DNA of 51,385 nt from Mesorhizobium sp. (lineage in GTDB: Bacteria > Pseudomonadota > Alphaproteobacteria > Rhizobiales > Rhizobiaceae). The stretch is taken from the NCBI RefSeq assembly GCF_004963255.1, contig NZ_SUGA01000040.1, positions 1-51,385 on the forward strand, in the 5' to 3' direction. This document shows, in pieces, positions 33,402-41,359 of the stretch. The notes below the pieces were generated by a model. It saw only the letters and a program-made list of their open reading frames with translations. It was not told the DNA's origin and ran no database searches. Made by a program: the position numbers and the translations under genes. Every line of letters starts with the position of its first letter. The first letter of the stretch is position 1.

Positions 33402-34124
33402 ATGCCGAACAAGACTTCTGACACAAAGCCCGCCGCTGCGGCCCCCAAGGACAAGGCGCCGCCGAAACGCGTTTCGGCCGACGGACGCTCGATCCGCACG
33501 CCGCTGACCCAAAACCCGCACGCAATCCGCGACACGCGCGAGAAGGTACTCGAAGTGGCGATCGGCCATGAGGTGCGCGCGTTCCGCAAGAAGCTCGGCA
33601 TCACCGTCGCCGATCTCGCCGCCGCCACCGACATCTCGCTCGGCATGCTGTCGAAGATCGAGAACGGCATCACCTCGCCGTCGCTGACGACATTGCAGGC
33701 GCTGTCGCGGGCGCTTGGCGTTCCTGTGACCGCCTTCTTCCGGCGCTTCGAGGAAGAGCACAGCGCCGTCTTCGTCAAGGCCGGCGAAGGCGTCGATGTC
33801 GAGCGGCGCGGCACGCGCGCCGGCCATCAGTACAATCTGCTCGGACATATCGGCGCCAACACCAGCGGCGTCGTGGTCGAGCCTTATCTCATCACGCTGA
33901 CCGAGAATTCGGATGTGTTCCCGACCTTCCAGCATGCGGGCATGGAGTTCCTCTACATGCTCGAAGGTGAGGTGGTTTACCGGCACGGCAACAATCTCTA
34001 TCCGATGAAGCCGGGCGACAGCCTGTTCTTCGACGCCGACGCGCCGCACGGACCGGAAGAGCTGACGCAACTGCCGATGCGGTATTTGTCGATCATCTGC
34101 TATCCGCAGAACAGCGCGGGGTGA
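33402..34124 (+). CDS. XRE family regulator with cupin sensor domain
   Basis: A 240-aa regulator. A disordered, basic N-terminus of about 40 residues is followed by an XRE helix-turn-helix (ITVADLAAATDISLGMLSKI ENG) and a C-terminal cupin_2 barrel (MEFLYMLEGEVVYRHG; MKPGDSLFFDADAPHGPEEL). XRE-cupin proteins usually sense small metabolites and control nearby catabolic genes. It stands between tmm and dmm and has a symmetric site in its own promoter that recurs at tmm and at the 13-kb plus-strand run, so it is the probable local regulator. The ligand may be a methylated amine, by inference. Confidence 0.86.
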   Translation: MPNKTSDTKPAAAAPKDKAPPKRVSADGRSIRTPLTQNPHAIRDTREKVLEVAIGHEVRAFRKKLGITVADLAAATDISLGMLSKIENGITSPSLTTLQALSRALGVPVTAFFRRFEEEHSAVFVKAGEGVDVERRGTRAGHQYNLLGHIGANTSGVVVEPYLITLTENSDVFPTFQHAGMEFLYMLEGEVVYRHGNNLYPMKPGDSLFFDADAPHGPEELTQLPMRYLSIICYPQNSAG

Positions 34125-34152
34125 GCCACCTGGTTCCTCGCCCCAAGATAGT

Positions 34153-34240
34153 GGGGAGAGGTGGCTCGGCGAAGCCGAGACGGAGAGGGGAGCGCCCTAC
34201 GAAGGCCCCCTCTCCGTCCGCTTCGCGGACACCTCTCCCC
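34153..34240. repeat. RIME-like composite palindrome between convergent genes
   Basis: Nested perfect arms: GGGGAGAGGTG (34153-34163) with CACCTCTCCCC (34230-34240), and ACGGAGAGGGG (34180-34190) with CCCCTCTCCGT (34207-34217). Inside are small hairpins CTCGGC-GAA-GCCGAG (34165-34179) and GTCCGC-TTC-GCGGAC (34216-34230). It fills the gap between the XRE-cupin gene and dmmC and may end both transcripts. Confidence 0.7.
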
Positions 34241-34269
34241 CGCTTTGCGGAGGCGAGGAAGCCAAGTCT

Positions 34270-35310
34270 TCAGTCCGGCCCAAACCCCGGTGACGTCGGG
34301 CTGCCATCATCCAGCCTCGACAGCCACTCGACCAGCGTCGGCCGATACCGCGTCAAGCCTTTGTAAGTCGCGAGTTCTTCCGGCAGGTCGCGGATGACGC
34401 GGTGCAGGCGGCGGGCCCATTTCGGCTGGGTGACCAGTTCGTCCATCTTGATCAGGTAGCAGCGGATCGGGAAGACGATGGCGTTCGAGCGCGGCAGACG
34501 CCAGAAGCTCTGCAGCTCGACCCGCAGATGCACCTTCTGGCCGACGTTCTCGGGGGTGACGGTGGCGCGGTCCGGACCCCATTTATGATAATTCTCGGGA
34601 CTGGTGTCGAGGCGCGGATTGATGGTCATCGTCCAGTTGAGGCGCCGCGCCGGCTTGCCCTGCTGGATGTTGGTGAGGAATTTCAGCGCGCGGGTGAAGA
34701 TGCCCTTCTCATGCGCCAGCGGTACCGGCGCGTGCCATTCGAAGAAGTTCATGCCGATGTCGAAATCGAGCGACCAGTCGGCCTGGGTGGTGACCATGCC
34801 GGCATCCATCCACAGATTGCCGTCGCGCTGGTCGAGGATGCAGAAATCGCCCTGGCTCTGGCGGGTGATGTATTCCATCGGCCCATAGGGCAGCGTCGAG
34901 GTGTCGCCGAAGGTGAAGGTGTCGTCGATGCCGAGCGGCCGGTTGATCCAGCGCCAGCGGTCGCCATCGCGCTCCAGCGTGAAATGCTCGGGATAGCCGA
35001 GCGCCTGCTGCTCCATCAAAAGCTCGAGCAGGTCCCAGCCGGCCAGCGTCATATGTGGCAACGACTGGCAGCGCAGCGGATCTTCGGCCAGCACCAGCGC
35101 GCGGTCCTGCATCTCGGCGACATAGTGCTCGTCGACGTCGATCAGGTTTTCCAGCACTGAGCCTTTCGGCCCGACGACATGCGGCTCGATGTTGACGGTA
35201 TACATGTAGGCGTCTTCGTTGAACGGGAACGGAAAGCGCCTGATGTGCTCCGGGCTGTTCCTGAAGGTGTAGTCGTCGCGGAAAGTTTCCTTGCGGAAGG
35301 TGATGCCCAT
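34270..35310 (-). CDS. dmmC: Dimethylamine monooxygenase haem subunit (DUF3445, haem-dependent oxidative N-demethylase)
   Basis: A 346-aa protein of the DUF3445/HDOD family, taken as the catalytic haem subunit that oxidises dimethylamine to methylamine and formaldehyde. Family blocks include FNEDAYMYTVNIEPHV, LQSFWRLPRSNAIVFPIRCY and the tail KGLTRYRPTLVEWLSRLD. ATG at 35310 follows AGGAGG. It is the last gene of dmmD-dmmA-dmmB-dmmC, 9 bp after dmmB. Subunit lettering follows the marine dmmDABC operon as I remember it; the family assignment is firmer than the letter. Confidence 0.8.
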   Translation of the reverse strand: MGITFRKETFRDDYTFRNSPEHIRRFPFPFNEDAYMYTVNIEPHVVGPKGSVLENLIDVDEHYVAEMQDRALVLAEDPLRCQSLPHMTLAGWDLLELLMEQQALGYPEHFTLERDGDRWRWINRPLGIDDTFTFGDTSTLPYGPMEYITRQSQGDFCILDQRDGNLWMDAGMVTTQADWSLDFDIGMNFFEWHAPVPLAHEKGIFTRALKFLTNIQQGKPARRLNWTMTINPRLDTSPENYHKWGPDRATVTPENVGQKVHLRVELQSFWRLPRSNAIVFPIRCYLIKMDELVTQPKWARRLHRVIRDLPEELATYKGLTRYRPTLVEWLSRLDDGSPTSPGFGPD

Positions 35311-35319
35311 TGACGCCTC

Positions 35320-36285
35320 CTATCTTTCCAGGACCAGCGACTTGCCCTCGAAACGCGAGACGCAAGGCATGATCTTGCAGCCGGAACGGTGGTCTTCCTC
35401 GCTCAGCCAGTGATCGTTGTGGATGAACTTGCCGTCGGAGGAGATCACGTTGGTCTCGCATTGGCCGCAGACGCCGCCGCGGCAGAGATAGGGCGGGTCG
35501 ACGCCGGCCGCTTCCATGGCTTCCAGCAGGCTCTGCTGCTCGCCGACGCGGATCGTCTTGCCGCTGACGGCCAAGGTCACGTCGAACGGCGCGCCGGGCT
35601 GGGGTGCGGCGAAATGCTCGAAATGCACCGTCTCCGACGGCCAGCCGAGCGCCGCGGCGCGGTGGCGAACCCAGTTGATCATGCCGGCCGGGCCGCAGAC
35701 GTAGAGATGCGTGCCGAGCGGCTGCGACGAGAGGAGCCGGTCGAGATCGATGCGCTGCTCGCGGTCATCGTGATAGAGGTGGACGCGGTTGCCGTAGCGC
35801 TGCTGCAAGACATCGGCGTAGGTGCCGAGCGAAGCGGTACGGCAGGTGTAGTGCAATTCGAAATTGCCGCCGGCCGCTGCCAGCTGCGAGGTCTGCGCCA
35901 TGAAGGGCGTGATGCCGATGCCGCCAGCCAGCATCAGGTGCTTCTTCGCCCTGAGATCCAGCGAGAACAGATTGACCGGATAGCTGATCACCATTTCCAG
36001 GCCGGGCTTGACCTGCCGGTGCATGAATAGCGAGCCGCCGCGGCCGACATCGTCGCGGCGCACCGAGATCGTGTATTCGCGCGTGTCGAGCGGCGAGCCC
36101 ATCAGCGAATAGGGGTTGAGCCTGGTGCGATCACTGTCGCGCATTTCGACCACGACATGGGCGCCGCCGGAAAAGGTCGGCAGCAGCCCGCCGTCGCGGC
36201 GGCGGAAATGGAAGCGGGTGACGAGGTCGTTGACGGGAACGACGTCGCTGACGACGACATCGAGCTTGGTGGTGCCGGTGCTCAT
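35320..36285 (-). CDS. dmmB: Dimethylamine monooxygenase reductase subunit (PDR/VanB-type, FMN and 2Fe-2S)
   Basis: A 321-aa electron-transfer protein. The flavin-binding RLNPYSLMGSP and NAD-binding LAGGIGITPFMAQ are followed by a plant-type ferredoxin domain, with Cys residues in CRGGVCGQC and a fourth Cys about 30 residues on (RSGCKIMPC). It would pass electrons from NAD(P)H to the haem subunit. ATG at 36285 is used because it overlaps the dmmA stop as ATGA and has GGAGGAGG ahead; a frame extending to 36462 is rejected. Confidence 0.85.
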   Translation of the reverse strand: MSTGTTKLDVVVSDVVPVNDLVTRFHFRRRDGGLLPTFSGGAHVVVEMRDSDRTRLNPYSLMGSPLDTREYTISVRRDDVGRGGSLFMHRQVKPGLEMVISYPVNLFSLDLRAKKHLMLAGGIGITPFMAQTSQLAAAGGNFELHYTCRTASLGTYADVLQQRYGNRVHLYHDDREQRIDLDRLLSSQPLGTHLYVCGPAGMINWVRHRAAALGWPSETVHFEHFAAPQPGAPFDVTLAVSGKTIRVGEQQSLLEAMEAAGVDPPYLCRGGVCGQCETNVISSDGKFIHNDHWLSEEDHRSGCKIMPCVSRFEGKSLVLER

Positions 36286-36878
36286 GGGAAAGCCTCCTCC
36301 ATCGGAGGAATCTCCGAGCGATCCTCGGCGTTGATGCACACGCCCTGGAAGGCGGCGAGGCGCCTCGAATAGTGATCGCGCACCAGAAGCAGCAGGCCGC
36401 AATGCGCGCAGAGCGCCGGCTGCGTCGTGACGTTCTCGGTGATGCCCTTGCAGTGCACGCATTGCATGCGGCGCGCCAGCGAGCCGCGATGCTCGGTCTG
36501 TATGGAGGTGTGGTCCATGCCGGCTTCGAGCGCCACCTGCATGGCTTGGCCGATCAGCCCCTCGGTGCCGGCAAGATAGAGGCGCAATCCCATATGCGCG
36601 TTGGTCAGCGTCTGCTTGAGACGCGGCAGGAGGCTGGCGAAAGACGGCGCGATGTGGAGTTGCGCCGGCCTCAATGCTTCAAGGGCGGCGATGTGCTTGC
36701 CCTCCGGGCCTGGAATGAAGTCGATTTCCGCGCCGTCGAAAAAGCCGGGCGGCGCCTTGCCGGCCATGTCGATGATCGCCAGCGCGCCTTCGGCATCGGC
36801 GACGAAGAGATGATGCTTGCCCGGCTGCGGAGAGAGCGTTCCGTAAATGGGCCGGCTGATGATCGTCTTGGCTGCCAT
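36282..36878 (-). CDS. dmmA: Dimethylamine monooxygenase subunit DmmA
   Basis: A 198-aa protein. The middle resembles a ferredoxin-reductase-like subdomain (LHIAPSFASLLPRLKQTL; LYLAGTEGLIGQAMQVA). The C-terminal part has paired cysteines, CVHC and CAHC, that look like a zinc or iron site. It corresponds to the DmmA family, required together with DmmB and DmmC. ATG at 36878 follows GAAGGA. A longer frame to 37391 only reads through the neighbour and is rejected. Confidence 0.82.
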   Translation of the reverse strand: MAAKTIISRPIYGTLSPQPGKHHLFVADAEGALAIIDMAGKAPPGFFDGAEIDFIPGPEGKHIAALEALRPAQLHIAPSFASLLPRLKQTLTNAHMGLRLYLAGTEGLIGQAMQVALEAGMDHTSIQTEHRGSLARRMQCVHCKGITENVTTQPALCAHCGLLLLVRDHYSRRLAAFQGVCINAEDRSEIPPMEEAFP

Positions 36879-36919
36879 TCGTCCTTCGTACCCTAAAACC
36901 CCTCCCCGTTGATGTTGCC

Positions 36920-38053
36920 TCAACCCTTGGCGGTGCGCTTGGTCTTCTTCGGGTCGTCGAACGGCAAGGGCTGCGCCGTCGCCTTGATCGAACCGCTCCT
37001 GTTGCGGATCTCGAGCTTGGTGTCCTTGACGGCGCAGTCGACGTCGAGACGAGCGATGCCCATCGATTTCTCGACCAGCGGCGAATACATGGCGCAGGTC
37101 ACCACGCCCGCCTTCTTGCCGTCGCGATAAACCGGCGCGCCTTCGTCGGCCGGCTCCTTGCCGTCGAGCAGCACGCCATAGATCTTGAAACGTTCCTTGC
37201 CCTTCAGGCGATAGTGTTCCTCGGCGCCGCGGAAGCCGGTCTTGCCGGGGCTGACGGTGAAGTCGAGGCCGAGCTCCCACAGCGTGTCGCCGGGGCCTTC
37301 GTTCTCGAACGGATATTTCTGGGAATTGTCGTAGGGGTAGAAGAGCAGGTAGCTCTCGACGCGCAGCATGTCGAGCGTGGTGAAGCGGCACGGAATGATG
37401 CCGGCGCTCTTGCCCTCCTCCAGGATGCGGTCCCAGATCGTGCCGGCATCCTGGCCGCGGCAGAAGATCTCGTAACCGCGCTCGCCTGTGTAGCCGGTGC
37501 GCGAGATCATCACCGGGAATCCGAAGAGCTGCGTCTGCATGTGATGGAAGTAAGGAAGGTCGCGAATGCCGGGCACATGCTTGGCGAGATAATCGACGGC
37601 GGTCGGCCCCTGCAGCGAAAGGTCGTGCAGATTGTCGTCGAAGCGCAGCGAGACGTCGCGGCCCATGGCAGCGCGCTGCAGCTCCTCATGGCCGGTGCCG
37701 GAGCCATGCACCACCATCCACGAGTTCGGGCTGATGCGGTAGAGGATGCAGTCGTCGGTGAACTTCCCGGCCTCGTTCAGCATGCAGGCATAGGCCGACT
37801 TGCCGGGATAGATTTTTTCCACGTCGCGCGTGGTGGCGAGGTCGATCAGATGCGAGGCGTGCGGCCCGGTGATGTGGACCTTCTTCAGGCCGGAGACATC
37901 CATCAGCCCGGCCTTGGTGCGGATGGCGATATATTCCTCGTCGGCATCCTTGTCATAGGTCCAGGCGGTGCCCATGCCGCTCCAGTCCTCGAGTTTCGAG
38001 CCGAGCGCGCGATGGCGATCCGCCAGGGTCGAGAATCTCCAGGATGCCGTCAT
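36920..38053 (-). CDS. dmmD: GcvT-like aminomethyltransferase of the dimethylamine operon
   Basis: A 377-aa protein of the glycine-cleavage T family: DVSGLKKVHITGPHASHLID, ISRTGYTGERGYEIF and a C-terminal barrel with KAGVVTCAMYSPLVEKSMG. Such proteins load formaldehyde equivalents onto tetrahydrofolate, so it may capture the C1 unit released by DmmABC. It is far shorter than TMAO demethylase (Tdm), which has an extra N-terminal domain. ATG at 38053 follows GGAGGA, 41 bp before dmmA in the direction of transcription, and heads the operon. Confidence 0.82.
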   Translation of the reverse strand: MTASWRFSTLADRHRALGSKLEDWSGMGTAWTYDKDADEEYIAIRTKAGLMDVSGLKKVHITGPHASHLIDLATTRDVEKIYPGKSAYACMLNEAGKFTDDCILYRISPNSWMVVHGSGTGHEELQRAAMGRDVSLRFDDNLHDLSLQGPTAVDYLAKHVPGIRDLPYFHHMQTQLFGFPVMISRTGYTGERGYEIFCRGQDAGTIWDRILEEGKSAGIIPCRFTTLDMLRVESYLLFYPYDNSQKYPFENEGPGDTLWELGLDFTVSPGKTGFRGAEEHYRLKGKERFKIYGVLLDGKEPADEGAPVYRDGKKAGVVTCAMYSPLVEKSMGIARLDVDCAVKDTKLEIRNRSGSIKATAQPLPFDDPKKTKRTAKG

Positions 38054-38239
38054 CCGATCGTCCTCCGTGCGATTAGGTCGCTTTAAGCGGTTGCTGTTCC
38101 CTGCTCCTGCTTGCTGGCGGAGCTTGCCTGAATATTGACCGCAAACGATGAGACCCTGCAATCCCCTTGAAGCAAATAATTTCATTGTCAGGCAAATTTC
38201 TTGCCCGTGGACAAACGCCTTACGAAGCGTAAATCCGGC

Positions 38240-38299
38240 TTGACAATTTCGAAGATCGGTCGGAATTTATGAAAAAAATTTCACTCTCTAGAAAGAGTG
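38240..38299 (+). promoter_or_regulatory. Promoter and operator of the permease/N-methylglutamate run
   Basis: TTGACA (38240-38245) is followed 18 bp later by AATTTA (38264-38269). Just downstream, CACTCT (38282-38287) and AGAGTG (38294-38299) form an inverted repeat preceded by TT. The arms TTTCACT and AGTG recall the sites at tmm and the XRE-cupin gene, but with wider spacing. A further, weaker TTTCATTGTCAGGCAAA at 38180-38196 lies nearer dmmD. The remaining gap between dmmD and the first small gene shows nothing else. Confidence 0.45.
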
Positions 38300-38348
38300 G
38301 ACGCCCGGTCGATTTCGGGGCCGGACGTCGCCAGAAGGGGAAAAACCG

Positions 38349-38636
38349 ATGTCCGACCTGCAGCAGCGCATCGAAGCGCTGTACCGTTCTGACGTGCGCG
38401 GATCCGTGCTCCTGATCGTATGCCTGTGGGCGACGATCCTCTTCGTCCTCCTGATGACCTGGGCCTACATCCCCGACAGCGGGATCAAGCTCGTGGTGGT
38501 GATCGCGGCTGCCGCGGTGCTGATCTTCAACACCGCCGCCATCCTCGCCATGCTCAACCACTACAAGGAAGACAAGGACTTCATCTACGGCCTCGATATC
38601 AAGAACGCCGACGCATTCCGCAACAGCAAGTCCTGA
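38349..38636 (+). CDS. Small two-helix membrane protein, unknown
   Basis: A 95-aa protein that I do not recognise. Membrane helices are at about residues 19-41 (VLLIVCLWATILFVLLMTWA) and 47-70 (KLVVVIAAAAVLIFNTAAIL). The short N-terminus (MSDLQQRIEALYRSDVRG) and the charged tail (HYKEDKDFIYGLDIKNADAF) are probably on the same, cytoplasmic side. AAGGGG precedes the ATG. It is the first gene of a tight run with two more small membrane proteins and an APC permease, so it may be an accessory subunit of that permease. Confidence 0.75.
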   Translation: MSDLQQRIEALYRSDVRGSVLLIVCLWATILFVLLMTWAYIPDSGIKLVVVIAAAAVLIFNTAAILAMLNHYKEDKDFIYGLDIKNADAFRNSKS

Positions 38637-38648
38637 GGGGGAAAGACC

Positions 38649-39026
38649 ATGTCCCGCTACATCCCGCCGGAACAGAGCAAGGCCGGCCAGATTTTCGACA
38701 TCGCCGTCGTTGTGGTCGCCATCTTCGTGGCGCTGTGGCTGCCGCTGAAGCTCGGCCTCGCCGGCGCGGCGAAATCCATCGATCCCCTGGACGCCAAGAC
38801 CTGGGACGCGCTTGGCCAGAATGCGACCATGGCGTCGATCTGGGAGAAGCTCGGCTATACGCCCGAGACCGCGCACGACATCATCCAGAACCGTTTCCAC
38901 TACATCATCGACTGGCCGACGCTGATCATCATGGCGATCGTGCTGGTCGCCTATTTCGTCTTCCTGTTCCGCGCCTCCGATCGCGAGTATCGCGAGGTGA
39001 TCAACGAAAAATTCGACGACAAATAA
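38649..39026 (+). CDS. Small two-helix membrane protein with extracytoplasmic loop, unknown
   Basis: A 125-aa protein without a recognised family. Helices are at about residues 15-38 (IFDIAVVVVAIFVALWLPLK) and 89-109 (WPTLIIMAIVLVAYFVFLFR). The 50-residue loop between them (DPLDAKTWDALGQNAT, EKLGYTPETAHDI) is likely periplasmic, and the tail DREYREVINEKFDD is charged. The ribosome site GAGGGGG partly overlaps the end of the previous gene, 12 bp away. Confidence 0.75.
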   Translation: MSRYIPPEQSKAGQIFDIAVVVVAIFVALWLPLKLGLAGAAKSIDPLDAKTWDALGQNATMASIWEKLGYTPETAHDIIQNRFHYIIDWPTLIIMAIVLVAYFVFLFRASDREYREVINEKFDDK

Positions 39027-39042
39027 TTCGGGGACAAGATCC

Positions 39043-39204
39043 ATGTGGATGGCAATCAACTACGCCTGCTGGGGCATCTCGGTCTTGCTTGCGCTCTGGA
39101 TGCTCTACGACTGGTTCAAGATCGACACGACCTATTCCGAGGACGTGCTGACTTCCTCGCGCGAAGGCGAGCTTGAAGCCGTTTCCGAGAAACACCGGAT
39201 CTGA
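39043..39204 (+). CDS. 53-aa single-helix membrane protein, unknown
   Basis: A short gene that length cut-offs would miss. It begins MWMAINYACWGISVLLALWM with one helix at about residues 4-24, then YDWFKIDTTYSEDVL and a charged tail ending AVSEKHRI. GGGGAC sits 9 bp before the ATG. Spacings of 16 bp to the gene before and 13 bp to the permease after, the clear ribosome site and the sensible membrane topology support that it is real. Confidence 0.7.
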   Translation: MWMAINYACWGISVLLALWMLYDWFKIDTTYSEDVLTSSREGELEAVSEKHRI

Positions 39205-39217
39205 GTGGGGACTGACG

Positions 39218-40624
39218 ATGACCGCTGCGGTTGAAACGGGACTGACGACGACGATCCACGGCGACAGGGTCTCGCTGCTTCGGGTGCTCGGCCCCGCCCA
39301 TGTCTGGGCGCTCGGTGTCGGCATCGTGCTGGTCGGCGAGTTCACCGGCTGGAACTTCGCGGCAGACAAGGGCGGCGCGCTGGCCGCGCTGATCGTCTGC
39401 TGGATCGTCGGACTGCTCTACACCTCGGTCGCCATGATCGACTCGGAAGTGACGTCCACTGTCGCCGCCGCCGGCGGCCAGTACGCGCAGGCCAAGCACA
39501 TTGTCGGACCGCTGATGGCCTTCAACGTCGCGCTGTTCCTGGTGTTCGCCTACACCATGCTCGAAGTGTCGGACGCCATCCTCCTCGGCGACACGATCGT
39601 CGCCAAGGCCGGCGTCGAAGGATTGACGCACAATTCCTTCATCGCCGCGACCATCGTCGTGCTCGCCTGGCTCAACTATCGCGGCGTGCTGATGACGCTC
39701 AACGTCAATTTCGTCATCACCGCTATCGCCTATGTCTCGATCGTCATCCTGTTCTTCTCCGTCAGCCCGTGGACGCAAGGCGCGGTGCTGAAGCTCAACG
39801 AGCTGGTCACGCCCGGCAACGCGCTGCCCTATGGCTGGATCGGCGTCATCGCCGCCTTCCAGTTCGGCATCTGGTACTACCTCGGCATCGAGGGCACCAC
39901 GCAGGCGGCCGAGGAAGTGCGCTCGCCGGCGCGCTCCCTGCCCTACGGCACCATGGCCGGAATGATCACGCTTTTGATCGCGGCCGCCATGACCTGGTAT
40001 GTCTGCGCCTCGCTGATGCCCTGGGAATATCTTGGCATCACCTATTATCCGCTGTGGGACGCCGGCAAGCTCACCGGCAGCCCGCTGCTGGAGAACCTTT
40101 TGTTCATCGCGACGCTGCTGGCGGCGCTGGCCTCGGCCAATGGCTGCATCAACGACGCGGCGCGCGCCTGGTTCTCGCTCGGCCGCGACCGTTACCTGCC
40201 GAGCTGGTTCTCGGCGGTGCATCCGAAATACCGCACGCCTTACCGCTCGATCCTGTTCCTGCTGCCGATCGCGCTCGCCTTCGCCTTCATCGCCGACCTC
40301 AACCAGGCGATCACCTTCTCGATCCTGTCGGGCGTGCTGCAATACACCTTCATGAGCATCAACATCATGATGTTCCGCAAGAAGTGGCCGCTGGGCTCGA
40401 TCCGCCGCGGCTACACGCACCCCTTCCACCCGCTGCCGGCGATCGTGCTGTTCTGCCTGTGCATGGTGACATTCTTCGCCATCTTCCTCGGCTTCGGCTC
40501 GCAGCTGATCGCGATGACGGTGTTCTATTTCCTGATCTCGCTGTGGTTCCACTTCTATCGCTACAAGTTCGTGCGGCGCGGCGACCAGTTCTCCATGCCG
40601 TGGCCGAAACCGCAGGGTTATTGA
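39218..40624 (+). CDS. APC superfamily permease (amine/amino acid type)
   Basis: A 468-aa permease with about twelve membrane helices. The start VLGPAHVWALGVGIVLVGEF and the motif GIEGTTQAAEEVRSPARSLP resemble ethanolamine and related amino acid permeases. ATG at 39218 is used, with GTGGGG ahead; an earlier ATG-like frame at 39173 overlaps the previous gene. It sits between three small membrane proteins and the methylamine genes, so transport of methylamine, a methylated amino acid or an ethanolamine-like amine is likely, but not proven by the sequence. Confidence 0.85.
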   Translation: MTAAVETGLTTTIHGDRVSLLRVLGPAHVWALGVGIVLVGEFTGWNFAADKGGALAALIVCWIVGLLYTSVAMIDSEVTSTVAAAGGQYAQAKHIVGPLMAFNVALFLVFAYTMLEVSDAILLGDTIVAKAGVEGLTHNSFIAATIVVLAWLNYRGVLMTLNVNFVITAIAYVSIVILFFSVSPWTQGAVLKLNELVTPGNALPYGWIGVIAAFQFGIWYYLGIEGTTQAAEEVRSPARSLPYGTMAGMITLLIAAAMTWYVCASLMPWEYLGITYYPLWDAGKLTGSPLLENLLFIATLLAALASANGCINDAARAWFSLGRDRYLPSWFSAVHPKYRTPYRSILFLLPIALAFAFIADLNQAITFSILSGVLQYTFMSINIMMFRKKWPLGSIRRGYTHPFHPLPAIVLFCLCMVTFFAIFLGFGSQLIAMTVFYFLISLWFHFYRYKFVRRGDQFSMPWPKPQGY

Positions 40625-40669
40625 GTGGAGTGAAGACCCGCCTTCGACGGCGGGCCGTGGCGTGTCGAA

Positions 40670-41359
40670 ATGTCGGAACTGACGTCAATACTGCTTGCCG
40701 GGGCGATCGCATTGGCGGTCGCCGGCCATATTGCCTGGCTGGCGCGCGCCAGCCGCAACAGGGCGAAGGCGGCCCTGGCCACCGATACGGCGAGTGTCCG
40801 CGGCGTCGTTCCCGATGCCGCCGACATTTCCGACGGCACGGCCGGCATCGTCACCTGGGCCGGCACGTGGAACGGCCAGCGCGTTCAGCTGCGCACCATC
40901 GTCGACACGCTGGCGACGCGAAAGCTGCCGACTCGCTGGCTCGCCGTTTCGATCACCGAGCCGGTCGCCGTCCCGGGTGTCTTCGACATGATGATGCGGC
41001 CGAATTCGGCGACAACGTTCTCCAATTTCGACCATCTGCCGCACACGCTCCCGAAGGTGCTCGGCTTTCCCGCCGACGCGGTGCTCAAGACGGACCGCAG
41101 AGGCGTTGCCTTCCCGCAGGACCTGATCGCCGCGCATATCGACATCTTTGCCGAGGGGCGCGCCAAGGAATTGCTGATCACGCCGAACGGCGTGCGCATC
41201 GTCTGGCTGTTGGCCGAGGCCGAGCGCGCGCGTTATGGCGTGTTCCGGCAGGCCGCCTTCAGCGATGCCGGGCTCGACCAGGCCCTGATCGAAAGGCTGC
41301 TCGATGCCGCCTCCACGCTTCGCCATGCCATCAACCGGCGCGAAAGACAGGCCGCATGA
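40670..41359 (+). CDS. Membrane-anchored protein of unknown function
   Basis: A 229-aa protein with one N-terminal helix (ILLAGAIALAVAGHIAWLAR) and a soluble domain that I cannot assign (TAGIVTWAGTWNGQRVQLRT; NGVRIVWLLAEAERARYGVF). It lies 45 bp after the permease, has no strong ribosome site, and overlaps the next gene by ATGA. Its place between permease and mgsA suggests a role with the transport cassette. Confidence 0.72.
   Translation: MSELTSILLAGAIALAVAGHIAWLARASRNRAKAALATDTASVRGVVPDAADISDGTAGIVTWAGTWNGQRVQLRTIVDTLATRKLPTRWLAVSITEPVAVPGVFDMMMRPNSATTFSNFDHLPHTLPKVLGFPADAVLKTDRRGVAFPQDLIAAHIDIFAEGRAKELLITPNGVRIVWLLAEAERARYGVFRQAAFSDAGLDQALIERLLDAASTLRHAINRRERQAA

Noticed and set aside
36282..37391. 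369-codon frame ending with DmmA
   Set aside because: The first part is an off-frame reading of dmmD; ATG at 36878 has a ribosome site and the DmmA sequence begins there.
36920..38053. TMAO demethylase (Tdm) for the GcvT-like gene
   Set aside because: The protein has only the GcvT part at 377 aa and lacks the extra N-terminal domain of Tdm; its place heading dmmABC fits DmmD.
38180..38196. Fourth XRE-cupin operator before dmmD
   Set aside because: TTTCATTGTCAGGCAAA keeps the left half-site but not the right; only about 11 of 17 positions fit the tmm site.
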